Assembly (NCBI GenBank): GCA_949825065.1
Contig: OX463842.1
Location: 52,772,034-52,836,033 of the forward strand
Length of the DNA stretch: 64,000 nt
Reading direction: 5' to 3'
DNA from: Odontocerum albicorne
Lineage: Eukaryota; Arthropoda; Insecta; Trichoptera; Odontoceridae
Shown piece by piece: positions 21,876 through 32,017 of this stretch; position 1 is the first letter of the stretch; each line of letters opens with the position of its first letter. The notes under the pieces are model-generated. The model was not told the origin of the DNA, searched no databases, and worked only from the letters and a program-made list of their open reading frames with translations. The position numbers were made by a program, and so were the translations under genes.

Positions 21876-22020
21876 AGTTAAGGTATTAACGTTGTGGAGG
21901 TTGAAAGACATTGTAATTTATTTTTATCAAACACTGTTTATTCAACTTTTTTGTAACGGTATAATCCTACTGGTTTCAAGGCTTTCACCTCATCTTCAGG
22001 GGAGTGCAAACAAGACTAAA
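21876..22020 (-). repeat. Penelope-like terminal repeat
   Basis: It includes the outer part (TTAAGGTATTAACGTTGTGG), ATCAAACACTGTTTATTCAA and the hammerhead-like core, with CTGAAGA at 21999-21993 and GAAA at 21977-21974 on the minus strand. The only change in the CTGANGA box is at the position that is free to vary. Confidence 0.62.
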
Positions 22021-22390
22021 TGTTGTTCAAACTGGTACCGATATACACGCTTCAACGGTTGGGGCCTGAGGGGTAAGGGAGGCATGGAACGATTTCGGCC
22101 AAGAGCGGAGAGATTTTTGGGATATAACTGTTCACTAGATGTTCGGATCGATGTACTGACTTAGAAATTTCTAGGGCCTCTAATCTGTCCAATTTATTTC
22201 CGTTACTACTGATATGTAAGAATTTGGCATCATCGATAGAAAAAGTATGGTTTTCACGGTGACAATGATTAGCCATTTCAGAATAAATAGAGGATTTGTT
22301 AAGGCGAATTTATGTTCACGAAATCTCTTTTCAAAAGATCTTCCTGTTTTTCCTATATAGAAATTATCACAGTCAGCAAAAGTGCCATTA
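22021..22390 (-). pseudogene. Penelope-like GIY-YIG endonuclease C-terminus, second copy
   Basis: The minus strand reads ADCDNFYIGKTGRSFEKRF and REHKFALTN. After a one-base shift near 22,285 it continues MANHCHRENHTFSIDDAKFL, KLDRLEALEISKSVH and a stop. YIG and R..EH are intact. It is flanked on the right by an inverted fragment of the terminal repeat (22384-22430), so the coding piece lies between inverted repeats. The RT domain is absent. Confidence 0.74.
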
Positions 22391-22430
22391 CAAAAAAGTG
22401 GAATAAACAGTGTTTGATAAAAATAAATTA
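22384..22430 (+). repeat. Inverted fragment of the Penelope terminal repeat
   Basis: AAAAAAGTGGAATAAACAGT and GTTTGATAAAAATAAATTAT are the reverse complement of the outer part at 21.90-21.95 kb. Confidence 0.65.
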
Positions 22431-23386
22431 TAAAAAATTTAATTTTTCTATTCATTTTAGAGGGGCTGGGCAGAGCTAACATATTTTGGGGTAGTTCTCC
22501 GTACCACGCTGCCCTAGCGAGTTGGTATGAGTATTTTGTATATATGGTTTTGAGTTTTCCTTTCCTAACTAGTGTAGTACAGGGATTTAGTGCTGCACAT
22601 ATGTTAAAATTCTACCACCAATATCGATCGCCATTACATCATTAGTTAATAAGCATGATGCACCGGATGATACATAGCAATCATGGTGAATGCAGGTGAG
22701 GTTGACATGTGCACTGATAGTGGTCGGTTAAGCTCGTTGTATAATACTTGTGACTAATAATGAGACTGCTTTGGCACAGGCCTTGCCTAGTGAAGTTGTT
22801 CTCTATATTCACACAACGGAGGATTTTTAGATTGTTATGTACTTATATTCGACGGTTCGCCCATCTATTGAAACGATGGAAATTTTAAATAATATATAGA
22901 TAATAAAAAAAATAGCGATACTTAATTTGAAATTCAATATTTTCAAAAATATTTAACCTTTAGTGCTTTCTATTCCCCTTTGCAAGTTGCACCTAAACTG
23001 GAAATCAGCTTAGAAGTGCTTTTATGAATTGCGCTTTCGGACTGTGAGCAATAAAGTATATCCGGGAGAGTAGCCCCAATTTGGGCACGGAGATATTTAG
23101 TCAGTGGCAGCGCAAGGTGGTGGCGGGGCCTGTGCGGTCACGGTAATGACACTGCCTTCCGCTCCACTGCTCCACTGCCCCACTGCCCCATCGCCATATC
23201 AACCCCATCGCCTGCCTACTGCCAGGGGTGAGTTCAGTATTCATTTTTTATTGGATACAATTAAAATTAGGAGTCAAGATTTTTTGGAGGTGTCCACGTA
23301 AGCATGTTATATAAAGTCAAGATTCTTATGTGGTTGATGAGATTACACTGTGGTTTGAATTGCATCTGTTTGGCTAAGGGTTTAGT
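22431..23386. other. No recognisable gene; GC-richer patch at 23,100-23,240
   Basis: The patch encodes a short plus frame starting MAAQGGGGACAVTVMTLPSA and ends in a splice-donor-like AGGGGTGAGTT at about 23,228. I do not recognise the protein; it may be the 5' part of an unseen element. The remainder is AT-rich without support. Confidence 0.3.
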
Positions 23387-23582
23387 ATTCTTCTTCCTCC
23401 TCTTGGTCTAGGTCGTATGACCTGTTTGTGACTGTAGACTGTCCTGGGATGATGACCTCCAGCTCTCATTCCATATTTTCGGCGGCCTTCCTGGTAATCT
23501 CCTGCTGTCAGTCTTAGCAATTTTTGTAAGTCTTGCATCCTCCATGCGGTCTACATGATCCCTCCAGAAGCGACGGGTTTAG
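23387..23582 (-). pseudogene. LINE L3 3' end, short copy
   Basis: The minus strand reads RDHVDRMEDARLTKIAKTDS, then RRLPGRPPKIWNESW and SQDSLQSQTGHTT. It ends in a (GAAGAA)-type tail (plus strand TTCTTCTTCCTCCTC at 23,391). The same phrases occur at 51,950-52,110 and in decayed form at 5,490-5,600. Confidence 0.68.
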
Positions 23583-23867
23583 TAAGGACGTAAATATTTC
23601 ATATATGAATGTAAAAAAGGCGAAGGATGTGTATCGGTACAGAATAGTCAAGTACTCTGTACTCGCTACCCACGCCGTAAAATGGCGGAATGGAATGTAT
23701 AGTATTTATGTATGTACGACAAATATACAAAAATTGTGATAAAGGAATGAGACCACTTCATCACTGACCTCGCGTAGTGAAGCGGCTCTTTAAATCCACA
23801 AAAGAGAGAATATTAGCATTATTATATTGTGTTACTCCTTTTAACGGTTCGTTTTTATGTGTTGTTT

Positions 23868-24010
23868 ATAGTTAAGGCATTAGCGTTGTGGAGGTTTAAA
23901 GACATTGTAATTTATATTTAACAAACACTGTTTATTCCACTTTTTTATGACGGTATAACCCTACCGGTTTCAAGGCTTTCACCTCATCTTCCGGGGAGTA
24001 CAAACAAGAC
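23868..24010 (-). repeat. Penelope-like terminal repeat with damaged hammerhead-like core
   Basis: TTAAGGCATTAGCGTTGTGG, then AACAAACACTGTTTATTCCA and CTACCGGTTTCAAGGCTTTC. The core box reads CGGAAGA instead of CTGAAGA (24003-23997), which would be inactive. Confidence 0.6.
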
Positions 24011-24224
24011 AAGGTTCGTTTTTATTTATTTAAAACAATGCTATTTTTAAATTATGCACGGTGAATAATATAATAATAAAAAGGTGAAGTTCGTTTTTCC
24101 CAAATACGTACATTTCATACGTTTAAAAATTCTGATGAGCTTCCATCGTCTCACTTCGGTATGCTATCGGATTCATTAGGGTAAGCTGGCCGGTGAGTAT
24201 GGTGATGTACATCGACACACTCGC

Positions 24225-24866
24225 TTAACATTTTCCTTCCTGTGCTAAAAATATCCGCGCGTTCCGGTGCTGTGTATTCCGTACACACCAATACACATGT
24301 AAAAAAGAGCGATTTTAAATCGGCAAAAATAAGAATATTCATAGACAATCACTTAAATTAACTAAACTTGAAGTCAAAAGTGATATTTATTCAAATTTAA
24401 TTGCTAAAAACATCGGCCGAAGTTCACAAAACGGGCGAAAAAACCGCCTAAAATGGATGTCCCAGAGCTGCTGAGAGCTGAGACGGGACTCGGTTTTGGA
24501 CTGTTATACCTCGAAGGAAGAAACAATTGCGAACTGAGATTCTATTTCTTGCGTTCCCATATACCGAACTAGAGTGAGAGTGAGACGTTAATAACGTCGC
24601 TTCTCACCCAAAGCGGTTTTTTAGAATGAATATACCTACGTCACACACTAGCACACGTTTGATTGTATTGGTGAATTTATTCCCGATTTTCACAAAATGT
24701 ATTTGATGTGACCGATAAGTGCTAATTATTTACATTATTACTTTTTATTCAATGCGTAAATGTATTACGTAGGAATACCTAAAATATGAACCCAGTATTT
24801 ACAGAGATATTAAAGTTTTTAGAAGCAATCTGTACTAGTTACACATCACAGGGAGGGAAGGGTAAA
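24225..24866 (+). mobile_element. piggyBac-type MITE, copy PB2
   Basis: TTAA then CATTTTCCTTCCTGTG on the left; CACAGGGAGGGAAGGGTAAA on the right. The interior is collinear with PB1. No transposase. Confidence 0.8.
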
Positions 24867-25178
24867 ATAATAAAAAACTTCACGGTACAACTAAATTTAC
24901 GATGGAATTGCAAGGGGATCATGACCACGATATCCTGAAATAAGGACGACCATCACACGGTTTCCATTTCTGGATAGACTGAGAGGACAGATCGCCAGAC
25001 TTTCCTTTCACGACACATCTTTCTCCTCCTCAACATTCTTACTTCTATCATAAAACTCCTACAATTTCTCTTTCTTTTTACGATTCCTTATCTCAATAGA
25101 TTATTTACTTGTCCAACTATAATCCAAATGTTCATAGTCAAATAAGAAAAATCTCATAGTATACTTGGAAACTTCTGT
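24867..25178. other. No recognisable feature
   Basis: Nothing supported. Confidence 0.5.
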
Positions 25179-25188
25179 TTGATGACTT
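25179..25188. repeat. Target-site duplication of L2, left
   Basis: TTGATGACTT, repeated at 26090-26099. Confidence 0.75.
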
Positions 25189-26089
25189 CATCATCATCAT
25201 CAATGGCGCTACAGCCCATTGTGGGCCCCGGCCTCCTCCAGCAGTCGCTGCCATTCCCCCCTATCCTGGGATGCACTCCTCCAGCCCCTGATGCCAATCA
25301 CGTTTGCATCATTCTGCACCCCATCCATCCACCTAAGCCTCGGTCTACCCACGCTACGTCTTCCTTGGGGCTTGGAAAAGAGTACTTTGTTAGGCATTTC
25401 CTCTTCTCCCATTCTTGCTACATGCCCCGCCCAACGTAGCCTCCCAATTTTGATGTGTTTTATGATGTTGGGCTCTTTGTATATGCTGTATAACTCCTCA
25501 TTATATCTCACTCTCCAAGATCCATTTTCCTGTATGGGTCCGAATATTTTTCTGAGTATTTTTCTTTCAAATATTAGAAGGGAAGATTCGTTCTTCTTAC
25601 TCAATACCCAGCATTCAGACCCATATGTGAGGACAGGTCGTAGCAGTGTCTTGTAAATGGTAAGTTTTGTCCTTCTGGACAACAACCGAGATATAAGGTG
25701 TTTTCTCAGACCAAAGAAGCATCTATTTGCCATGAATATTCGACGTTTAATCTCGATAGATGCATCATTAACACTTGTCACTATGGATCCCAGGTAGGTG
25801 AAGGTGTTTACACGTTCTATTGTATGAGAACTTATATTAATCGTGGTAGGTGTCTGGTTATTACGGGGTGCTTTATCATATATTTGGTCTTATCGGAGTT
25901 GATGCGAAGTCCCATTCTGTTTGCGGCCCTCTCCAACTGAACAAATTTCTCCATCATTGCTTGTGGGGATCTACCAATAATGTCAATATCATCCGCGTAG
26001 CCCAGTATTTGGCTTGATTTGTAGAAAATTGACCCATTTGTCTGTACTCCGGATTCTCTTACACACTTCTCTAGAGCCATATTAAAAAG
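25189..26089 (-). pseudogene. 5'-truncated LINE (L2) with target-site duplication
   Basis: The minus strand starts at NMALEKCVRES, then SQILGYADDIDIIGRSPQAM with an intact YADD box, ERAANRMGLRINSDKTKYM, and after a one-base shift near 25,870 VNTFTYLGSIVTSVNDASIE. It continues with TYGSECWVLSKKNESSL, RLRWAGHVARM and GRPRLRWMDGV and ends at EEAGAHNGL with a natural stop at 25,209, followed directly by a (GAT)n tail. About 290 codons of the RT C-terminal half remain. TTGATGACTT flanks both ends (25179-25188 and 26090-26099). Low decay (one frameshift) and matching TSD suggest a fairly recent insertion. A 140-bp copy of the 3' tip is at 37948-38090. Confidence 0.88.
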
Positions 26090-26099
26090 TTGATGACTT
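26090..26099. repeat. Target-site duplication of L2, right
   Basis: TTGATGACTT, identical to 25179-25188. Confidence 0.75.
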
Positions 26100-26329
26100 A
26101 CTAAACGAAATAATGTTTTTTTTAAATATTTTTGAATGTGTATAATTTTGTTTGTATCCTTTTTATGTATATTTTTCCATTTGATATACGTTTAACGTTT
26201 TAGAATGAGATAAATAGCTTTAGTAATAACTCATAACATTTTCATACGTTTGCGATAGTTTAAAGTGAATGCTGGAAAAGGAAACACATTTTACAATATA
26301 TATCATAGTTTTGTTTTATTTTTTATGTA

Positions 26330-26425
26330 TGGTTTATAGTTAAGGTATTGATATTGTGGAGGCTTAAAAACATTGTCATTTAAACCGATAGGGTTATACC
26401 GTTACGTAAAGTAGAATGAATATTT
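26330..26425. repeat. Truncated Penelope-like terminal repeat
   Basis: AGTTAAGGTATTGATATTGT, then directly the inverted CCGATAGGGTTATACCGTTA and AGTAGAATGAATA. The central part with the hammerhead-like core is deleted. Confidence 0.5.
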
Positions 26426-26511
26426 TACAATTTGATTTACATCGAAGAAAGGGATTTTTGTAATGTCGTACCATATTAATAAAAATATATGTAACCAATT
26501 ATCTTTTTGAC

Positions 26512-26567
26512 AGGGTGAAAGTGATATACTTTTTGACAGGGTGAAAGTGAGATACTTTTAGGGTTCT
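26512..26567 (+). repeat. 28-bp direct repeat, 2 units
   Basis: TTTTTGACAGGGTGAAAGTG followed by AGATACTT or ATATACTT, twice in tandem. Confidence 0.75.
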
Positions 26568-26734
26568 CCACATAGCCATATTAGTGAATGATTGATGTGA
26601 ATATAAAACATATGATAATAAGTTGTGGGTCATAGTTGTTGATATTATGATACGACCAATATTTCAAGAATGTGTAAGGATGTTAATACGGAGTGGGAAT
26701 ATTTATTATGTTTTTTTCTTTTCATTCTTTTATG

Positions 26735-26851
26735 TACGTGGTAAAATGTGGTACATCTAGCAGACTTATATCTACGTGGTAAAATATGGTACATCCTGCA
26801 GACTTATATCTACGTGGTAAAATGTAGTAAATCTGGCGGGCTTATAACTAC
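26735..26851 (+). repeat. 38-bp tandem repeat, 3 units
   Basis: The unit contains TACGTGGTAAAATGTGGTAC and GCAGACTTATATC; the third unit is the most diverged. Confidence 0.8.
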
Positions 26852-26921
26852 ACAGTAATTTATTTCAGCCATCAAGTGTTCAAAACGTTTTAGCGGACTT
26901 ATAAAGTATTTAAGATAAGTA

Positions 26922-27447
26922 AAGGGTCTCTCAAGTTGAACGGTTTTTGTAATTCAATTTTTTTTTATTCTTAAATAAAACACAGAATTGGCTTTGATTT
27001 CAAAAACCTTTTATTTCTCATTGCAGTATAATGTATGACATTTAATTACAAAAAAACCACAACCGCCAAATGTCAACCTCTTGCAGATTCACATATGTCC
27101 ACTCTTTTATCAAAATTTTCGATGACATTTTGGCATAATTGCGGTTTTAACTCACCAATAACGCGAATAATTTCGACCTTAAAGACCTGGTTTTTTCCGG
27201 AAAAATTAGTCCAACGGTGTCAGATCACATGATCTTGGTGGCCAATTAACATCACCGTTTCCGGAGATTACAATATGTTACATAAAATAATTCAACAATT
27301 TGAACGCGTTGTAAATTTTATACGACTCCATGTTTATAAATATCATACATTACACTTCTCAAATGTCACAAGACTCGAGCAAGTTTGTGACGCCATCTGT
27401 GTTTTATCCAAAAATAAAAAAAAACGGTTAATTTGAAAGACCCCCTT
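26922..27447 (-). mobile_element. Internally deleted mariner element
   Basis: The ends are inverted repeats: AAGGGTCTCTCAAGTTGAAC on the left, and the reverse complement of the right is AAGGGGGTCTTTCAAATTAA. Each is flanked by TA. On the minus strand an ATG frame (MESYKIYNAFKLLNYF, near 27,335) jumps to SGNGDVNWPPRSCDLTPLD, the stretch around the second catalytic Asp of mariner transposases, then to KPQLCQNVIENFDKRVDIC near the C-terminus. Most of the catalytic domain is deleted and stops are present, so it is a non-autonomous derivative. Confidence 0.8.
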
Positions 27448-27901
27448 TATAATTAATGTAATTTTTGATTAAAGAATACAACTTATTGTTTTTTTTATAT
27501 TGTTATAAATTATGACATTTTGGCATAATTGCGGTTTTAACTCACCAATAACGCGAATAATTTCGACCTTAAAGACCTGGTTTTTTCCGGAAAAATTAGT
27601 CCAACGGTGTCAGATCACATGATCTTGGTGGCCAATTAACATCACCGTTTCCGGACATTACAATATGTTACATAAAATAATTCAACAATTTGAACGCGTT
27701 GTAAATTTTATACGACTCCATGTTTATAAATATCATACATTACACTTCTCAAATGTCACAAGACTCGAGCAAGTTTGTGACGCCATCTGTGTTTTATCCA
27801 AAAATAAAAAAAAACGGTTAATTTGAAAGACCCCCTTTATAATTAATGTAATTTTTGATTAAAGAATACAACTTATTGTTTTTTTTATATTGTTATAAAT
27901 T
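27122..27901 (+). repeat. 390-bp tandem duplication, two nearly identical units
   Basis: 27122-27511 and 27512-27901 appear to differ at one base only (G at 27266, C at 27656). The unit starts inside the mariner coding relic, crosses its right inverted repeat at 27447 and includes about 64 bp of non-element flank, so the duplication is segmental and not a transposition. Confidence 0.9.
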
Positions 27902-27964
27902 TCTACTATAAAATTTAATTTGCTGTTAGTACCATATATGATACATTGTAAATGTTGTATTAAC

Positions 27965-28300
27965 AGGACAATTTTTATAGCGCCATATAGAGAGCAGACC
28001 CTCCTCAAAGGCGATCTAGCTCGGGACTCGAACCCAATAATAGTGGGCAATTTAAAAATATTTCAAAATAAAACTCATATAAGTTGAGTGCAAGGAAAGC
28101 AATTCATTAGATGCGACCATTTGATTTGATACTTTCCCGCATCTGTATATATTCAGAGAAACATATATGTTAAGAAAATAGAAGAAAACTTACCAAGAGA
28201 AGACGAACTACAAAAAAAAACTTTGTGGATCTTCCGATATGTCAAGAGCAACACATTTCATTTTATGTGTAGTGTTATTGTGTAGTCTTCATGTAACATC
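27965..28300 (+). repeat. Family D retroposon, copy D1
   Basis: It begins TTTTTATAGCGCCATATAGA and contains GGGACTCGAACCC (a B-box-like word on the reverse strand), later CTTTCCCGCATCTGTATATA and GAAAACTTACCAAGAGAAGA. Related copies are at 37655-37735, 38940-39260 and 51530-51675. No coding capacity; its promoter type is uncertain. Confidence 0.5.
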
Positions 28301-28363
28301 AAAAAGATTGTGGATAGTTCTCGTACAAATAAAACCATATAAATGTTATAGGTTTAACATAAA

Positions 28364-28567
28364 ATGAACCCTGCTAACTCTCCCGATTCCTCCCGCACCC
28401 CTATGACACCTCGTATAATATGTAGGATGAGTAGGTACCTTGCTCGGGGTAGACACGGAGATGGGAGGGATGTGGCTACGTGTCGTATAATTAATGCTCC
28501 AAGTCATGCTCTACCTCCATCAGCCCTGACGGACTGCGCTCAGGGTTGGCTGCTCGGCCTCGAGTGA
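28364..28567 (+). CDS. Unrecognised 67-codon ORF
   Basis: This frame (starting MNPANSPDSSRTPMTPRII) lies in a locally GC-richer island, unlike its surroundings. I recognise no domain. It could be the 5' portion of an element or pure chance. A second frame starts 70 bp downstream. Confidence 0.15.
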   Translation: MNPANSPDSSRTPMTPRIICRMSRYLARGRHGDGRDVATCRIINAPSHALPPSALTDCAQGWLLGLE

Positions 28568-28637
28568 GAGCGAGCCACGAACACTCAACTAAACATTTAA
28601 ATCTCTTTCACAACTCTGACATTGAGAAAACTGAAAA

Positions 28638-28859
28638 ATGAGCGCTCCCAATGATTTCGAGTTTTTAAACAAAGATATTAAATCATTAACATCAACCCTT
28701 CTTGACAGTTTTCGTTTGGATAAAAGTTATATATGGTTTTTTGCAGCCGTAATATATTATACGCGAAAACGGTACCAGACTCTGACCACCGTGATAAAGA
28801 TGCTAACATTGGGTTCGATTTTCGTTGACCCAATTTATTTAAAAAATTCTTTCAGATAG
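28638..28859 (+). CDS. Unrecognised 73-codon ORF
   Basis: The frame starts MSAPNDFEFLNKDIKSLTST and has a mixed composition, including a hydrophobic run (YIWFFAAVIYY) that could be one membrane segment. Its stop lies at the left edge of the foldback MITE at 28859, so the original 3' end may have been replaced. No known family. It could be an exon or a relic of a host or element gene. Confidence 0.2.
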   Translation: MSAPNDFEFLNKDIKSLTSTLLDSFRLDKSYIWFFAAVIYYTRKRYQTLTTVIKMLTLGSIFVDPIYLKNSFR

Positions 28860-29055
28860 GTCTCGGCCACACAGGTAGGAGCCTTGGTGCTTAGAGTTAC
28901 GCTGCGAGCTAGGTGACATATCCTAGCGAACCAACGCCCCCATACTATCGCAATGGCTACACTGCACGCTTCGCGCTACGCTACGTGACTCTTATAGTCA
29001 CCTAGTAGCGTGGCTCTAAGCACCAAGCGAGGCTCCTACCTGTGTGGCCGAGGCC
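28859..29055. mobile_element. GC-rich foldback MITE, about 197 bp
   Basis: Left GGTCTCGGCCACACAGGTAG and right CTACCTGTGTGGCCGAGGCC are inverted. Pairing continues through GAGCC..TTGGTGCTTAGAG to about 45 bp. The centre has CGCTACGCTACG-type short inversions. ATA precedes and TTA follows, which could be a decayed 3-bp (PIF/Harbinger-type) duplication. The high GC content stands out from the region. Confidence 0.75.
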
Positions 29056-29180
29056 TTAGCTTTAGACTTAATACCTCTTTAACTTCTTTCTTATTGGTTG
29101 TAAAATATTGTAATGGTATCACCCACCACCTTGCACTGTATACAACAAAAATTTTAAAAAATACAATTTTTTTTTCGTCT

Positions 29181-29545
29181 AATAAAGGCTTTGAAATATA
29201 TCTGTGACCTTGGGGGTACAAGGTCGAATACCTCCCCTTTCTAAGTTTACACACTTTCAACCAATGGACAACATACGTTTTAAACAGCACACAATTGACG
29301 ACCCTAGTGGTATAGTTGGTACCATACTTGACTTCTACCGGAGAGCTTATAATAAAGGCTTTGAAATATGTCTGTGACCTTGGGGGTACAAGGCCGAATA
29401 CCTCGCCTTTCAAAATTTGCACACTTTCAACTAATGGACAACATAAGTCTTAAACAGCACACAATTGATGACCCAAGTGGCATAAGTGGCACCATGCTTG
29501 ATTTAAACCGGTGAGTTTCCAATTCGATTCCCGTTGGTGCCAAAA
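29181..29545 (+). repeat. tRNA-derived SINE with a duplicated 168-bp head
   Basis: Two units of about 168 bp (29181-29348 and 29349-29516) share AATAAAGGCTTTGAAATAT and GTGACCTTGGGGGTACAAGG. The second unit contains an A-box-like TGGCATAAGTGG (29478-29489), followed by a B-box-like TTCGATTCCC (29523-29532). The first unit has the A-box equivalent but no B box. An A-rich run follows at 29541. Confidence 0.6.
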
Positions 29546-30117
29546 AAATGAATCCTAATTTGGTTAAGATGTGTATGGTAACAATATTCCCTCGCTTAGT
29601 ACTTATACGACTATTATTATTTCATCACGTGCAGTAGTATTGCCAACATGTGGAATGACGAACCGCGACTTTTATGCCTACTCCAGTGTTTTTATACCCG
29701 AAGGCTCGATTAACAGGCTGAACATATATTGTCTCTTCAATGATTCCGAATCACCAATTTGTATTTATTGAAGAGTTTTATACAAAATAATAAAAAGTCC
29801 ATAAGAGATACAGCATTTTAGGCAAGAAAATTTGTTGCCTCCGCATGCTCTTTGTTGTTTTGAACATATCAGTACTATTATAGTATAAGGGGTAAAGTAT
29901 ACTGTTTTCACCAATTTAATTTATTAATGTTCATTTAAAACATCTGTTAACTCACGTTCTTACCACTTTCATATACAATATATTCAAAAACTTTCTTCAA
30001 ATAACAGGGAAATTCAACATTTCTTAAACTCTTTAACAATTTTTTTTAAATAAAAGTTAATCAAATAAGCGTTACGCAAATCCAGCTACTACCAATTGAG
30101 GAAGAATTTTATACGTA
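29546..30117. other. No recognisable gene
   Basis: AT-rich; the 66-codon frame at 29571-29771 has no recognised domain. Confidence 0.45.
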
Positions 30118-30733
30118 TTAACTCTTCCTTCCCTGTGATGTGTAATTAGTACACATTGCTTCTAAAAACTTTAGTATCTCTATAAATATAATTAATACTG
30201 GGTTCAGGTTTTAGGCCTTCCTCCGTAATACATTTACGCATTGAATGAAGAAATAATATTAATAATAATTACCACTTATCGGCCACATCAGATATATTTT
30301 TAGAAAATCAAGAATAAATTCACCAATACAATCAAACGTATGCCAGTGTGTGACGTAGGTATATTCATTCTTAAAAAACACTATGGGTGAAGAAGCGACG
30401 CTTTTCAGGTCTCACTCTCACTCTACTTCGGTGTATAGGAACGCAAGAAATAAAATCTCAGTTCGCTCACTTCTCTCGCTTCAGTAGCTCTCGGGCATCC
30501 ATTTGAGGTGGTCGCTTTGCTCGTTTTGTGAACGTCGGCCGATGTTTTTTTTATGTTTTCAGCAATTAAATTTCAATTATTATCCCTTTTGACGTCAAAT
30601 TTAATTAATTTATGGATTGGCTACGAATATTCTTATTTTTCGAATTTTAAATCGCTCATTTTTACATGTGTATGGATGTGTATTGAATACACAGCACCGG
30701 AATGCGCGGATTTTTTTAGCACAGGAAGGGAAA
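30118..30733 (-). mobile_element. piggyBac-type MITE, copy PB3 (reversed)
   Basis: TTAA then CTCTTCCTTCCCTGTGATG on the left; the right end AGCACAGGAAGGGAAA has lost its TTAA. The interior is the reverse complement of PB1. The 93-codon plus frame at 30553-30834 is a shadow of this repeat. Confidence 0.8.
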
Positions 30734-31150
30734 TTTTGATGTTGACTGAATTTTCAAATAATTTTAAATTTATATATTTAGCACATTATAATATTTTATA
30801 TTGCTGTTCGATCTTGGCTCAATTTTTATGTTGATATAAGATTATTTAAATTTTTTTAATGAATTGATTTATTGCCAAATCAACATGTCAACATATTTGA
30901 AAAAAATATTACATTACGAATCATTGAAATCTTTTGGTTGAGATTTGGAAGGCTTGTTCGAAATTGTTGTTCAAAAGTCCATCAAATTCAAATTTTTTCA
31001 CACTCAAAATTGTAAGTTTTTTTAAACAATCGTTTTACAACACTTAACTCGAATAAAATTAATATTGATAACGAAAATACAAAAATTGTCATCAACTACA
31101 AAGATAATAAATTTTCAGATTTTTCTTTGATAATCAATTTATTGAAGGGA
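30734..31150. other. No recognisable feature
   Basis: AT-rich DNA, nothing supported. Confidence 0.5.
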
Positions 31151-32017
31151 AACTTCTATAGGCGCGGTAGGGCAAATTGGCCGGAAAACGTCACGAAAAG
31201 TGAAACGGTGTTAATTACATTATTATTATTAAATTATCATTTATTATTGTTAAATATTTTATTTGTTAATAAATTATTATTAAATATCAATAATTATTTA
31301 TTTTTAATAATAATTAACATTATTAAGTGTATTATATTGTTATTAAAATTATTAGTTTTCATTTAATTAGTTTTATTGAAATAAAAAAAATTATGGTATA
31401 TTTTTTGTAACATATTGTTTTTATATTAATATTTTACATTTAACATTTATAAATATATATTATAATAATTTAATATAAAATAAATATTTAATATAGGATA
31501 AATATTCAATATATGATTATAATAATATATAACATATGTTATTATAATATTACAATAGTAATATTATTATTATATTATAATTAATCATAATATAATTAAT
31601 TAATAATATAATATAATAATGTTATTAATAACACATTATTAATATTATTATAAAAATAATACATTAATAAACAAATAATAAAATAATTATTTAAAAATAA
31701 TTGATTTAATAATTAATAATAAATAAAAAATATTAATACATTTATTATTAAAAAATATATATTTAATTTTATTAAGTGTATTATGTTATTATTAAAATTA
31801 TTATTTATTATTAAAATTATTATTATTTAGTATAAAAAAAAATTTATAGATATTTTTTTTATTTAATAAGGAGTGATTTTCTTGAATTAAACTCCTCATA
31901 ACCATTTCCTTATCCTAAAAAAAAAAAATCGTTAGCAAAAGCAATGCATAAAATCAACTTTTCCTAGGAGCTAAGAAGTTTCACTTCCGCGCGAGCGTCT
32001 CACGCATCTGTTTTTTT
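31151..32017 (+). mobile_element. AT-core repeat, family A, copy A4
   Basis: Left AACTTCTATAGGCGCGGTAG, then CGTCACGAAAAGTGAAACGG; right CCTAGGAGCTAAGAAGTTTC, then CGTCTCACGCATCTG and a T run. The core is nearly pure A/T and lacks open coding structure of interest. Confidence 0.75.

Noticed and set aside
25219..25656. 145-codon plus-strand ORF
   Set aside because: Antisense to the LINE L2 reverse transcriptase relic.
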